A DNA stretch of 64,000 nt. It comes from Rhizophagus irregularis. Lineage: Eukaryota; Glomeromycota; Glomeromycetes; Glomerales; Glomeraceae. A model generated the notes under the pieces. The model did not search any database. It saw only the letters and a program-made list of their open reading frames with translations, and was not told the DNA's origin. This document shows, piece after piece, positions 1 to 10,738 of this stretch. The position numbers and the translations under genes were made by a program. The stretch covers positions 744,001 to 808,000 of the forward strand of contig NC_089429.1 of the NCBI RefSeq assembly GCF_026210795.1, written 5' to 3'. Each line of letters starts with the position of its first letter. Position 1 is the first letter of the stretch.

Positions 1-433
1 AATTCCGATTAGAATTTTTATGGTTTAACCCTTACGATAATCATTAAACAAAAATAGTAAGTTGTAAAACATAATAAATAGTGGAATAATTGTCCGAATA
101 ACCCTACTTTGCTCTTTCTTCTATATCCGAAAATCATTATGACTTTGTTCGAATTTAACTTTATTGGATGTTTAGGCGTTAATTATAATAAAATAAAATA
201 ACTTTCCTAATCCAACTTTTTTTGTTTTTCTGTATTGATCAACAAAATCAATTCTCCGTAAAATCCGTAAAGCGGAAATAATGAAATATTAATTACATAA
301 ATACTTTGAAAATTTTCTCAACATGCTTCCTCATAATTTCGAGGTTTATAAATTTTTTTTTTTCCTAGAATAATATAAAAATTATTATTATTATTATTTT
401 CTTTTATTCTGAAAGTTAGATAAATACGGAATC
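1..433. other. Intergenic/5' flank of the Crinkler-GTPase gene
   Basis: AT-rich leader with no coding signal. It holds a short ATT-type microsatellite near 380-400 and T-runs near 353-363. It presumably contains the promoter and 5' UTR of the gene starting at 434, but no convincing TATA element could be fixed. Confidence 0.5.
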
Positions 434-3049
434 ATGTCTAATATTACCCTCTCTTGTCTTATTCAAGGAACAAGCCTTGATAAGTATTTTAAGATTACTA
501 TCGACAAGAACAATGACATTTCTGATCTTAAGGATATCGTTTGGAATAAAAATAAGACCACCTTTTCCAACATTGATGCTAATAACCTAATTCTATGGAA
601 AGTAAAAATTCCCATCAGCGACAAGGCGAAGTTCAAACAACTTGATTTCACCGAGTCAACTATTGAGGGCGATTTGGGTGGTACTAAGATAAATGATGCA
701 TCTGATGAAATTAAAGATGTCTTCGGTAATTCTCCCGTGAGAAAACATATTCATATTATCATTGGACAACCTACTATTGTACAACTCACAACTACCACAC
801 GCGCGTTGAATCAAGAGACGCAAAGCTTAGCTAACGAATATAATGGTAGAAGCTTATTTTCAGGTAATTATTTATTTACTTTAAACAGATTTAAAAGTTT
901 AGTTAATAAGAAGTTTAGTCATGCCTCTATGACTTTACCAAATTTATTTATTTCGACAAGTTTCTTTTTTTCTTATCAAAAGACGAAATATATTGATACT
1001 GATTTTAATATCTTACTCATTTCTCAAAGATAATCTTTTTTCTAATCGTGAAACATCTGACATTTCCAAAAATGACCAACCCGATAAGAAAAATTCTCGT
1101 GAATATATTACTAATACGAGATCCAGACAATCATCACATAATAACTCCTTACGATCTGAATTTAGACAAGGTATTTTTTTTTTCCGGCGAAACTTTTTTT
1201 ATATTAATAATAGAAAAATTATTGACGCAAAGTTAATTTTCTAAAAGGTTTAAATTATGATGAAACCAATATATTCGGACTTTCGTTATACAATCAAAAT
1301 AAACAGAATAGTGGAATTAATAATCGAACTGGATTTAACCTATCCGGTCAATCGCCATGTACTTGTAAAATTCTTTTATTGGGCGGAACTGGAACCGGAA
1401 AGTCAACGATCATTAATATGATGGCAAATTATTTTCTGGATGGTACTTTAGAAAATCCAAAAGTCGTTATTCCAACTAAATATTTTGAAGTTACTGAAAA
1501 TGGTACTGTTTTAAAGTCGTTATAAAATTATTTTAAAATTCAGTTTATTGAAGGTATTAATTTTCTTTATCAAATCTTATTTCAGCTTTTGGAAGAAATG
1601 ATACTGAAGCGAAAGTTGGAGATGTAACTAGGAGTCAGACAACAAAATGTTGCAATTACGAATTTAAACATCCAGAAAATCCATCTTGTAATTTTGTCTT
1701 CATCGACACTCCAGGAATGAGTGATACGAATGGAATAGAGCAAGATGACAAGAATATTCAAGAGATTATTAATACAGCAATTGATGCCGGATCATTAACT
1801 GCCATCATTATTATTGCTAGTGGTACCGAAGCTAGAGTAACTCCAACAATAAAAAATACTTTAACTCGTCTGGCGAACAATCTTCCTGATGAAATTGTCT
1901 CAAATAATCTCCTACTTATTTTAACAAAGTGTACAAAATCTAGTGCTAGTTTCTCTGAGGATGTTTTTGCAAAAGAAATCGCGAAGCCAAAGGTTAGTAT
2001 ATCATTTCTTTTCTAATAAAAAAAAAATTATACTACATTTAATCAAATAATATTCTCGATTTCTAGAAAATTTTTTATATGGACAACCAAATTTTCTGCG
2101 CCGACCCTCAAATTTGGCTAAATGATGAAGATGAATATTCTACCGTTAAACATCAATGGGATAAATCTTTCAAAACATTCAGTAATCTCTTAAAAATCAT
2201 CACAGAAATGAATGCTACCTCAACTGAAGCATTTACAACAATGAGGGAACTTCGTAATAAAATTAAATCGGAAATCGTTACAATTTCTCAAACCACCACA
2301 AATATTCAACAAGTACAAGACAAACTTGAAGCCGCCTATAAAGCTTTGCGGAAAACCGGAGATCAAAAAAATTCATTCGCTAACTATACAACAACTGAAG
2401 AAATAACAATTAAGAAACCAATTCAAAAAGATACTAAAGACACACTTTGTACCACTCATATGAGAGATGGAACGATTTGTCATGAAAATTGTCAACTTGA
2501 GGTTAATTTTGAAAGTGGATCAAGTCATTTTATTCGTTGTTCTTGTATGGGACAAGATGGTAAATGTAGAATATGTGGGTGTGAACCTTCAAGGTACTAA
2601 TAATAATTTTTAAATTTGTTTTCATATTTTATCAACATTGATATTAATACTAATTTCTTATTTTTTTATAAAGTCACTATCATGATAACACTGAAATGGT
2701 AACCGAAACTAAGACAATTGAAAAAGTTCTTGAAGATATAAAAGCGCAATATGACATGGCCGATAAAACTCATAAAAAGATTAGTAATTATGCACACCAA
2801 TTCCAAGAAACATTCGCTAATCTCCAAGATCAAGCAAATGCTAATTACGATAGAATTTTTCAACTTTGCACCGACCTTAGTAAAATTTGTTCTCGATTCA
2901 ACTTTGTTAATGAACTTCATGCAAATATTGAGAATATGCGGATGGATGCTAGAAACATACAGAGCATCGATTTACGAAAGAATGCTGAATCAGATATTAG
3001 GAAACTTGAAACTTTTATTAACGGTTTATCAAATAGAATAAATAAATAG
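434..3049 (+). CDS. Crinkler-like N-domain / AIG1-type GTPase / coiled-coil protein (six exons)
   Basis: Exons 434-863, 1030-1170, 1248-1502, 1586-1992, 2067-2593 and 2674-3049 join in phase at every GT/AG junction and give 711 codons. Residues 1-113 resemble the ubiquitin-like N-terminal domain of Crinkler (CRN) proteins: start MSNITLSCLIQGTS, the LILWKVKIP stretch (52-60) and a closing HIHIIIGQP (106-113). A polar linker follows. A P-loop GTPase domain then shows Walker A GGTGTGKST (236-244), a Thr-rich switch near 290-295, DTPG (316-319) and a weak G4-like TKC (389-391). This is closest to the AIG1/GIMAP/septin-like class. Residues 539-590 form a Cys/His cluster, probably metal-binding, and about 600-705 are predicted coiled coil. 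CRN proteins are known as host-directed effectors or intracellular modules; secretion is not shown here, since no classical signal peptide is visible. The domain fusion is seen; the function is inferred. Confidence 0.85.
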
Positions 3050-4175
3050 AATAGTTTAGCTTCATAAGCGTTAGTTAGAACTTCAGCAAAATATTTAATT
3101 TAATTTAAAAACTTTTTAAATCCTTTAGAAAAATCAAATGCATTATATAATAAAGATTAAACAAAGTTGTAACATGCTTTCAAAAAATTAAACCAAATTT
3201 TAATTCGTGGGGATATTTTTCGTTAATCAATAAATCTCAAAATTGTTATATACAAAATGTAAAAGCGAGATTACAGAACTTAATTAGATGCAGCACAAAT
3301 AATATATAATGATTTTAAAGGTAATAATTTCCTATTACAAATCAAATGTTATCACATCAAGGGTTGATATCTTTGAGTTTGTTCGTGATGACACTTCTTT
3401 TTTTTTTGCTCCATTGACCATTGACAACACTAAGGACACCAATATATCTATCCTGCAATAATCAGAAAAAAACAATTAGAAAATTCAACCAGCAAACTAA
3501 CAATACATAAAACCAAACCTTTAATCGTGAATTTCATGATAATAATTGCCAAGATTATAATAATATTATTAATTTACAATATTACTACCGATCCCAAGAA
3601 ACGAGAGAGTGGTGAAATAATATTAATTCGGAATATGATCATGTATATGACATTTTTCGGGTTAGAGAACGTTTCGGGTGTTTAACTTTCGGCTCGTGTA
3701 TTACACTATTACCATTAATTATCATAAAAATATCCACATATTGATATTTCATCCTGAACAGCACCGAGAAAATCTGTGCGAGCAAGACTGAAATCGGATC
3801 TCTCTAACCAAAGATGTCATCAAAGATCAAATTGTAAAAAAATGTGGAGTTTTAGAAACGCGCTTAAAAAAAAATTAAGAATAAATAATCGATAGGTTAA
3901 TTTTGGACATCTAAGATTGTGAAAAACAAAAAAAAAAAAAAAAAAAATGAAAATTTATAACAAAAAATCAAAATTATTTATTCATAATAATTAATGTTAA
4001 TCATTACAAATAAAAGTTTTCTTTTGGGGACTTAGCAGTTATCGTTATTATCATAAAAAAGTAATCGAAATTAGAAAAATCAACGTTACGAAAAGAAAAG
4101 AGAAGTAGAAGAGTTATTACCGAATGAGAACGTGGTGGTCGATTTGGTGAATAAATCATAGGTCAGATTTTCTAG
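3050..4175. other. Intergenic, no gene seen
   Basis: AT-rich stretch after the GTPase gene. It has an A-run of about 19 nt near 3930-3948 and no ORF with family resemblance. The first 100 bases are presumably the 3' UTR of the upstream gene. Confidence 0.5.
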
Positions 4176-4436
4176 ACGAACAAATATCAAAGCATTCGCC
4201 AGAAAAAAAAAACGGATAAGAATACTTATCCTGAGGAAGTAAGTGGAGATGATAGTAGATTTTCGGACCGAGAAAATAAAAGGTGTAAGCAGAACACATT
4301 GGAGGAATTCGTACAGATAGCGGATCAGTCTACAGTGGAAGAATTAAAGTCATTTCAGAAGTTAACGGTAAGATTAATTAATGAATTGTTAGGGACATCG
4401 TTTTCACCAAAAGGTAGTCGAGGATGTCTACTTTAG
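4176..4436 (+). pseudogene. Coding relic of unknown family, possibly retroelement
   Basis: One frame is open for about 87 codons without an ATG. Its composition is balanced and unlike the surrounding DNA, for example LEEFVQIADQSTVEELKSF. It stops at TAG 4434-4436. It lies 320 bases upstream of an integrase-like relic on the same strand, so both could be pieces of one degraded LTR retrotransposon. I do not recognise the peptide. A random long frame is the alternative. Confidence 0.3.
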
Positions 4437-4758
4437 TTAATATGAATTTTGGTATAGTTAAAACCATTTTTTATTTTTTATTTTTATTTATCAGTAATAG
4501 TTAGTACTTAGTATACATAAAATTTTATAAACAAAACAAAATTGAAAAAGTAAATAAAAAATTAAACTAAACTAAAAGAAAAGATACTACTTCGTACGGT
4601 GAGGTAATTATAAACGAAACTATTTAAAATCTAACCAACTAAACTTTAAAACCGTTTCTATAATTAACCCACTACTAGTAAAACCTTGGTAAGTTGAAGC
4701 CCGCCCTGCAGAATAAAGTACCTTAACCCTATAATTATATGACAAAAACTATTAATCT

Positions 4759-4887
4759 ATGAAAGTACCGGAAATTTTATTCGCATATCGAACTAAGAAG
4801 AATGATTCAACAAAATTGGAACCAGGATATTTAATATATGGAAGACAAATGAAGACATTATTGAACGTTATTTTGCTGGTTTTTTAA
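4759..4887 (+). mobile_element. Ty3/gypsy-type integrase relic
   Basis: A 42-codon frame reads VPEILFAYRTKKNDSTKLEP followed by GYLIYGRQMKT. This matches the conserved block near the end of the integrase core of LTR retrotransposons (the AYRT...P..L.YGR pattern). It starts at an ATG but runs into a stop, with no protease, RT or LTR recognisable nearby, so it is a decayed fragment. Short TTAGGG-like hexamers follow at about 4895-4940. Confidence 0.55.
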
Positions 4888-6097
4888 AATTATTAGAGTT
4901 AGGTTTAGGGCAATGGGATTAGGGTTAGGACGATTTTTGAAACTCGCTCGTTAAAAAGAAGAGACGTTTACAGCATGAACAAATGATGAAAAAAAATCGA
5001 GAATGTAAAAAAGATTCAGAATACGCAGATAATTTAGTGCAATGATCATTAGGTAAAATTGCACACTTATTATCCAAGCATTATTTGTTGCATTGTTCTT
5101 TTTTTATAGAACGATGCGATGTAATTTATATTTAAAAAGTTGACTAATCGAGCATATGCGTATTATTCGGCTTGTTAAATGTATAATATTTTGGTTTCGG
5201 TAAGTTGTGTTATAACTACAAGACAAAAACGTAAGATAGTTTTGTATAATATTATCTAGTAAGGAAATTTCTATTTATTTTATGTTATAGATAGAGCATT
5301 ATAAAATATTACATCTGTAAGGTATAATTATCGAAATGTATTTCGACCTAGTTTCAATAAATGGATAACGGGAAAAAAAACCAAAATTTTATAAATTGAC
5401 TGGTTCAAATTTTCGATTTCAATTTGATTTCTAATACATCGTGAGTAGGGATTTTCATGTTTGCAACCATTTCTTCGATCAACTTCGACAAAACAAAAAT
5501 AAACTTCATTTTTTGTAATGAGTTTTGCAACATTTTTTTTTTTATATAAAATTCAACACATATTAAATAAATTATCAAACATTTGCCAAATCAGAACTTC
5601 GTTATTAATCTATGATATCGTATGAGTAGAATTTTGACAAACCATTTAACAATCGTGTAGAATTACAATTAGTTTCGATCACGAAATTTTTATCGTTACG
5701 TCACTCTTCGAATTCCCATGTTAATCAAACATCCAATTATCCCACATATAATTGAATTTTAATTTTTTAGGAAAAAAGAATGCCAAAAAGAATTCCTGAA
5801 TAACGTATATTAGCGAATGCAATTTATTATTCACCTCAAAAGTTAACAGTTTAATTTTTAATATCCATCGCTCATTAAATAAATTAATGAATGTCATCAG
5901 TTTTATTTTAGAGGAAGAAGTATGATAAAATAAATATAATAAAAAATAAAATACATTGTTATTATGGACACGGAAGCGGAAAAAAACTTCGAGTATGTGA
6001 GGGAATTAAGGGGTTAATGTAAGAGCTTCTTTCTGAGTTATATAGAATTGACAAATCTAGTAAATAAACGCTTAATTCATTCGTTAGGATGATGCTA
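4888..6097. other. Intergenic, no gene seen
   Basis: AT-rich DNA. Degenerate TTAGGG-like hexamers occur near 4895-4940. No supported coding region. Confidence 0.5.
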
Positions 6098-6099
6098 TA

Positions 6100-6294
6100 C
6101 AGTCAAAGCTCGTTATAGTGGATCTCGTTATAGTGAACATTAAGTAAAATCGCGTTATAGTGACCTATTGATTTTTTTCCTTATAATTAATTTCTCTCGA
6201 TATAGTGAATTTTCTTAATAAATCTCGTTATAGTGAAAAAAAGGGAAAAAATTACATAGTGGAACGGAAAGTTCACTATAACGAGCTTTGACTG
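6100..6294. mobile_element. pogo/Tc1-mariner-type MITE (195 bp)
   Basis: Perfect 21-bp terminal inverted repeats: the left begins CAGTCAAAGCTCGTTATAG, and the right (6274-6294) is its exact complement. The element is flanked by a TA dinucleotide on each side (6098-6099 and 6295-6296), as expected for TA-targeting Tc1/mariner/pogo transposons. The TCGTTATAGTG motif recurs internally about five times, a layout seen when transposase-binding sites are sub-terminal. No transposase ORF, so it is non-autonomous. Degenerate relatives lie near 44876-44902 and 60361-60404. Confidence 0.85.
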
Positions 6295-6330
6295 TATTAG
6301 GCGATTCAGCCCTATTTACTAGGTTACAAG

Positions 6331-6596
6331 TAGAGGTCTGCAAACGGGACCCGGGTCCGGGTTTGGGCTGTCAAACTTTCTTCAAAATTCACCCGGGTTA
6401 GGTCCGGGCCGGCACATTATTTTCGTTACAGTAAACCCGGATTTTCGTAATTCCGGCCAAAATCGTCTTAATTCTGGCCGAACTTAAACTGGCCAGAATT
6501 AAGTTGGCCGATTTTTTGTTTTTATAAAAAAATGATATAATAATCATAATCTGGGTCCGGTCCGGGTTGTAAAATAGGGGTCAATGTAGACCTCTA
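6331..6596. mobile_element. hAT-type MITE (266 bp) with 8-bp target duplication
   Basis: Perfect 8-bp direct repeats GTTACAAG flank it (6323-6330 and 6597-6604). The termini TAGAGGTCTGCA and TAGAGGTCTACA (reverse complement of the right end) form 12-bp TIRs with one mismatch. An 8-bp duplication is diagnostic of hAT transposition. The interior is unusually GC-rich (CCCGGGTCCGGG) and holds a perfect 13-bp inverted repeat CTTAATTCTGGCC. It has no ORF. It lies 36 bases from the pogo-type MITE. Confidence 0.88.
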
Positions 6597-6604
6597 GTTA
6601 CAAG

Positions 6605-7031
6605 TAAAATTTTTTTAGAAGGTATCACCAGGATGCTTTGTCAAATCTAGATAGGGCACCTTTCAATTCCCGCACTATTTGAGGTCCAATACTCTCACTA
6701 CAATTCCATAAAAATCACATTTAAAAAATATTATAATTTCGTATTTGATTTAATCATAATACTTACTCTGTATAGTAAATAATAATGAACGAGTATTCGC
6801 GTTATATATGGGGTCATACAAACTTAATTTTTTTGGATTTCATAACATAAAAAATGACCTGATAACCTGGCTTTTAATTTTTTTTTTCAAAAATTTCATA
6901 TGCATGAAAATTTTTTTAATATAATAGATAAAAAATTTTTCAAGATTTAGCAAAAACTGACCCACCCGAGATATGATTATTACTTTGCGTCGCCTAATCT
7001 ATTATTCCGATGCATATGTCACTAATGTCAG
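6605..7031. other. Intergenic, no gene seen
   Basis: AT-rich DNA after the hAT MITE, with no coding or repeat structure that could be supported. Confidence 0.45.
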
Positions 7032-7214
7032 TCAGCTTTCGAAAACGGGAGGAACGTTCACAGCAGGCCGTTCAGCGTACGCCAGGTCTTGGTAACCTTC
7101 GCAAGCTGCTGTCACGAAGTGCTTTGATTTACGCCTAGTGGCAGCGTATCTTCGGATCAAAACAACTCTACAAATTATTCCATTGAAAAACTCACCTTGT
7201 TCGATGTACTTCAA
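7032..7214 (-). other. GC-rich ORF island, unknown
   Basis: A minus-strand frame of 60 codons (MKYIEQGEFFNG... ending PAVNVPPVFES) lies in a patch near 50% GC within DNA of about 25-30% GC. A GTGAGT donor-like site follows MKYIEQ. The base composition suggests a different origin, such as an old gene fragment or transposable element. I do not recognise the peptide, and coding status is uncertain. Confidence 0.2.
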
Positions 7215-8368
7215 TATTCAACGTCTTTAAATTTTATTTTATGTTATTTTCTTGAATTCGTCTCATTTTGATAGATCAGTAAAAATTTCAACGTAGAGGG
7301 GTATGCTGCGTGCGTAGTGGCCAGTCGCACATAATCACTGAGGTTCCAGAAACCCGGTACGTATAAAAGTGGGTTTCAAAACAAGTTTTCCTTTTCGCTG
7401 ACATGTAGTAATATGACCCGTAACTAGCATCATCTCAAAAAAATAAAGAGGTATTGCTAAAGAAAACTAAATTTAGTAAAAATATGTGAAGTGATAACGA
7501 AAGTGTTTTATTAAAAAATTTCGGTTCGGTTCATACTACATTTAGATTTTCCGTGATAATTTCAGTGTTATTCACGAATCAAATTTAGCGGTAAACAAAT
7601 TTTTATTGAATTGGCCTAGAAAAAATAAATATGGAAAGTTGGCACCATTTAAAAACTCCAACTCTATTTGTACTTATTGTGAATCCAATTGAATTTATAT
7701 ATTATCACATTTATGGAAATAATTAAAAAGGAGTAAATCCTCAAAATGATCGTCTACAAAGGTTTATTACAATAGCTTTACCTTTTAAGATCATTGAATA
7801 CAAAGACTTCGTTATTATTATGATTATAAATCATGTGAATAATAGGATTTAAATAAATCGACATGCATCTCAATGAACATTGCTATTTCTTCAATAACTT
7901 ACCATTTTTTTACAAGTGTGTTTCCCACGATAGGTATGACAATTACGACGTTACGTATTACAGAAAAATAATTGTTACTCTATCATATGATCTTTTGTCA
8001 TTTAACGTATTCGTTATCGTTATCTGATATATTATATCAGGAAATCGGAGAAAGAACAATAATTTAATGAAAATTTTTTTTCACTTTTTATTACTATAAA
8101 AATTGCAATTTAGGTCTTTCATTTTTTTTTCAATTTTCCTTTCAATTATTATGAAAATAAAAATTTAAAAGATAACACGTTTTGGTTGTTTCCGAATTCC
8201 GACAAATAACTTGAAAATAAAAAAATTGATATAAATTTACCCCCTAATTTTAAGCGTAATTTTTTTTTTTAAAAAAAAAATTTCCCACCCTTTTTTACGT
8301 TATCGTTTAAATATCGAGTAAAATCACCTTCGTGTACTGTTCTTCATAAGTCAATTTCGTTTTACAAC
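7215..8368. other. 5' flank of F-box gene, shared with a ghost locus
   Basis: No ORF. From about 7620 onward the sequence is similar to 30120-30420: shared words include ATATGGAAA, GCACCATTTAAA, AATCATGTGAATAAT and TTCCCACGATAGGTA. This indicates a duplicated upstream region that once preceded another F-box gene. Confidence 0.6.
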
Positions 8369-10039
8369 ATGGCATGTTTGAAAATATTTTCTGGCGTCTT
8401 TCCTGAAATTATGGAAGAAATCATACGATATCTTCGTAATGATTTTTCAACTTTACATTCATGTATATTAGTTAATAGACTCTGGTGTCGTTTAACAATT
8501 CCATTATTATGGGAGGACCCATTTTCAATTGCTACTAGAAATTTCCATTTTATTGAAATTTATTTACATGAATTAAATAATGATGATAAAACAAAATTAA
8601 TAAATTATAGAATGAAAAATGATATAATTCCTTTAAATACATTATTTAATTATTCTAGTTTCATTAAAAAGTTAAACACAAAACATATTATTTATATCAT
8701 AGAAATTTGGATTAAAGAAGCTAGAAGTTTAACAAATAAAGATCGTGCAGGTTATAAATATAAGGAATGTACGAGATTAGTTTATGAATTCTTATTTAAA
8801 ATATTTACAAATAATGCAAATTTAAATACTTTTGAAATTGTTTTAATGGGATATCGATGGGATTTATCTTTTTTTTTTGAAGATATATTTAATACTTCAT
8901 TAAGTAATCCAAATTTCATACGTAATATTAAAAATTTAACGCTCTATGTATCATATAAAAATGCTGTTACAACAATAGAATATTTAAGAATTGAACAATT
9001 TTTATCATTAATTTCTTCTAAATGTAATTTAATTACATCACTTGATCTTCGACTTGATTATAATGAAAATATTATTAATAATGATAATAATATATTCAAA
9101 AAATTTACTTCTGATATAATTAAATCACAAAATGGTATTAAAAAGATATTATTTAATGGTGATTCATTTGATATTTTAGATAAATTATATTTATTAAAAA
9201 ATTTAAATAATCCTAATTTATTAAAAACAATTATATTTAATGAGATTAATTTTACAAATATTAATATTAATATAATTGAAATATTAGAAAAATTAAATGG
9301 TTTAGAATCTTTTCATATTCTTAATTGTAAATTAAATTTTGATAATATTCAACAATTAATTAATATTACTAAACCATTTAAATTAAGATCTTTATTTATA
9401 AATATGATTGTTGTTAACATTGAACAATTTCAATTATTATTAGAAGTATATGGTAAATATTTAGAAAATATTAAATTTGGAAAATTATCAGATAATGAAT
9501 CAAAAGAAAAATTAATCAATTTAATGATAAAATATTGTCCAAAAATACGTTATTTTGAATTACATAAATCTGTCGATGATCGAAATATTCATTCAACATT
9601 TAATTTGATTAAGAATATTGGATATAATCTTAATTATCTTGATATTAATTTCCCTCAAAATTTTAATCTTTGTTCAATTATTTTACAAGAATTAGGACAA
9701 ATACTTCCTAAAAAATTAAAATATTTAAATTTAAATATTATAATTAATCTTAATGATTTTAAAATATTTTTAAATAATTCTAAAAATACTTTTATAGAAA
9801 AATTATTAATTCTTAATAATAATTCGAATGATGAAAATGATGAAAGGATTTTAATTTATTTAAAAGAACATAATATGAAAATTAAGAGATTAAATTATTT
9901 AGCTTACGTTAAAGGAAATGGTGTAAATTTATCTTGTATGAAGAATGAAGCAAAAGAATTTAGATCTTATGGTATTCAGATTTTAAATTATAATGATTCA
10001 TCTATACAATTTGTAGATTTTGTAAAAGAAATGTATTAG
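8369..10039 (+). CDS. F-box/LRR-like protein (MAC-type subfamily), 556 aa
   Basis: A single intronless frame begins MACLKIFSGVFPEIMEEII. The F-box spans about residues 9-52 and carries the conserved LVNRLWCRLTIPLLWEDPF end. F-boxes bind Skp1 and bring substrates to SCF E3 ubiquitin ligases. The remaining 500 residues are Leu/Ile/Asn-rich with repeated strand-helix spacing typical of degenerate LRRs, the usual substrate-binding part. The ATG is chosen because paralogues at 36107, 42561, 49298 and 58304 start at the same place. The C-terminus SSIQFVDFVKEMY is closest to the ghost copy at 31228-31290. It is convergent with the gene at 10739. Substrate unknown. Confidence 0.9.
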   Translation: MACLKIFSGVFPEIMEEIIRYLRNDFSTLHSCILVNRLWCRLTIPLLWEDPFSIATRNFHFIEIYLHELNNDDKTKLINYRMKNDIIPLNTLFNYSSFIKKLNTKHIIYIIEIWIKEARSLTNKDRAGYKYKECTRLVYEFLFKIFTNNANLNTFEIVLMGYRWDLSFFFEDIFNTSLSNPNFIRNIKNLTLYVSYKNAVTTIEYLRIEQFLSLISSKCNLITSLDLRLDYNENIINNDNNIFKKFTSDIIKSQNGIKKILFNGDSFDILDKLYLLKNLNNPNLLKTIIFNEINFTNININIIEILEKLNGLESFHILNCKLNFDNIQQLINITKPFKLRSLFINMIVVNIEQFQLLLEVYGKYLENIKFGKLSDNESKEKLINLMIKYCPKIRYFELHKSVDDRNIHSTFNLIKNIGYNLNYLDINFPQNFNLCSIILQELGQILPKKLKYLNLNIIINLNDFKIFLNNSKNTFIEKLLILNNNSNDENDERILIYLKEHNMKIKRLNYLAYVKGNGVNLSCMKNEAKEFRSYGIQILNYNDSSIQFVDFVKEMY

Positions 10040-10738
10040 TTTTTTTTTTTAATTTTAAATGTCGTCATTATTTAATAAAATTATCTTTTAATCACGCGAG
10101 ACGTACTTTTGTAAATTTTAACGGAAATATGACGTCATCACATCCATCAAGGAATCTGTGTATCGGATTATCCGATATCACAATCAAAATAAGATTATTA
10201 TTATTATTGTCCGAGTCCAGAACTACAAAAACAAGTAGTATGCATTTATAAATGGGGCGAATGGGGCGTAAGTGAAAATGATCGACGTTACCTGACGTCA
10301 TTTGATCAGTTGCTAAAGACTGACACTAACGCTGTGTTCTAACGAGTAACAATGCGCACCAAAACTTCGGTATTCGTTCCATTAATTTTCGTATATATTA
10401 TAACAAGATCAACAACTGTTAAATTCCACGCCTTTGATATTTAATCGTGTCAATCATTATCCCCGAACCATCCTCGTATCTAACACGTTTTTTTACCCAT
10501 AATTTCTGATAAAATATTTCTATCACGATATTTTATTAAATTGCAAGGTTATTTACTAATTACTATCGAAAAATATTCAATACAATTAATCAAAATATTA
10601 TTTATTTTAAATATTGACTTTATTTATAAGTAAATAAAAAATACAGTAAATACAAAATAAACCCTAGATAAAAAGCTATAAAAACCCTTAGTTTACTAAA
10701 ATATTAATACTAATCCACTACTACTAGAACCCATTATT
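10040..10738. other. Convergent intergenic region
   Basis: Lies between two F-box genes transcribed toward each other, so it holds both 3' UTRs. It contains TGACGTCA-type words near 10129 and 10293. Parts near 10320-10470 are similar to 31500-31745 (shared TTCACGCCTTTGAT-type sequence), marking the 3' edge of a duplicated F-box locus. Confidence 0.55.

Noticed and set aside
2666-2920. 84-codon minus-strand ORF
   Set aside because: Opposite strand of exon 6 of the GTPase gene, which has splice and domain support.
3930-3948. A-run as a retroelement tail
   Set aside because: No retroelement sequence or target duplication next to it.
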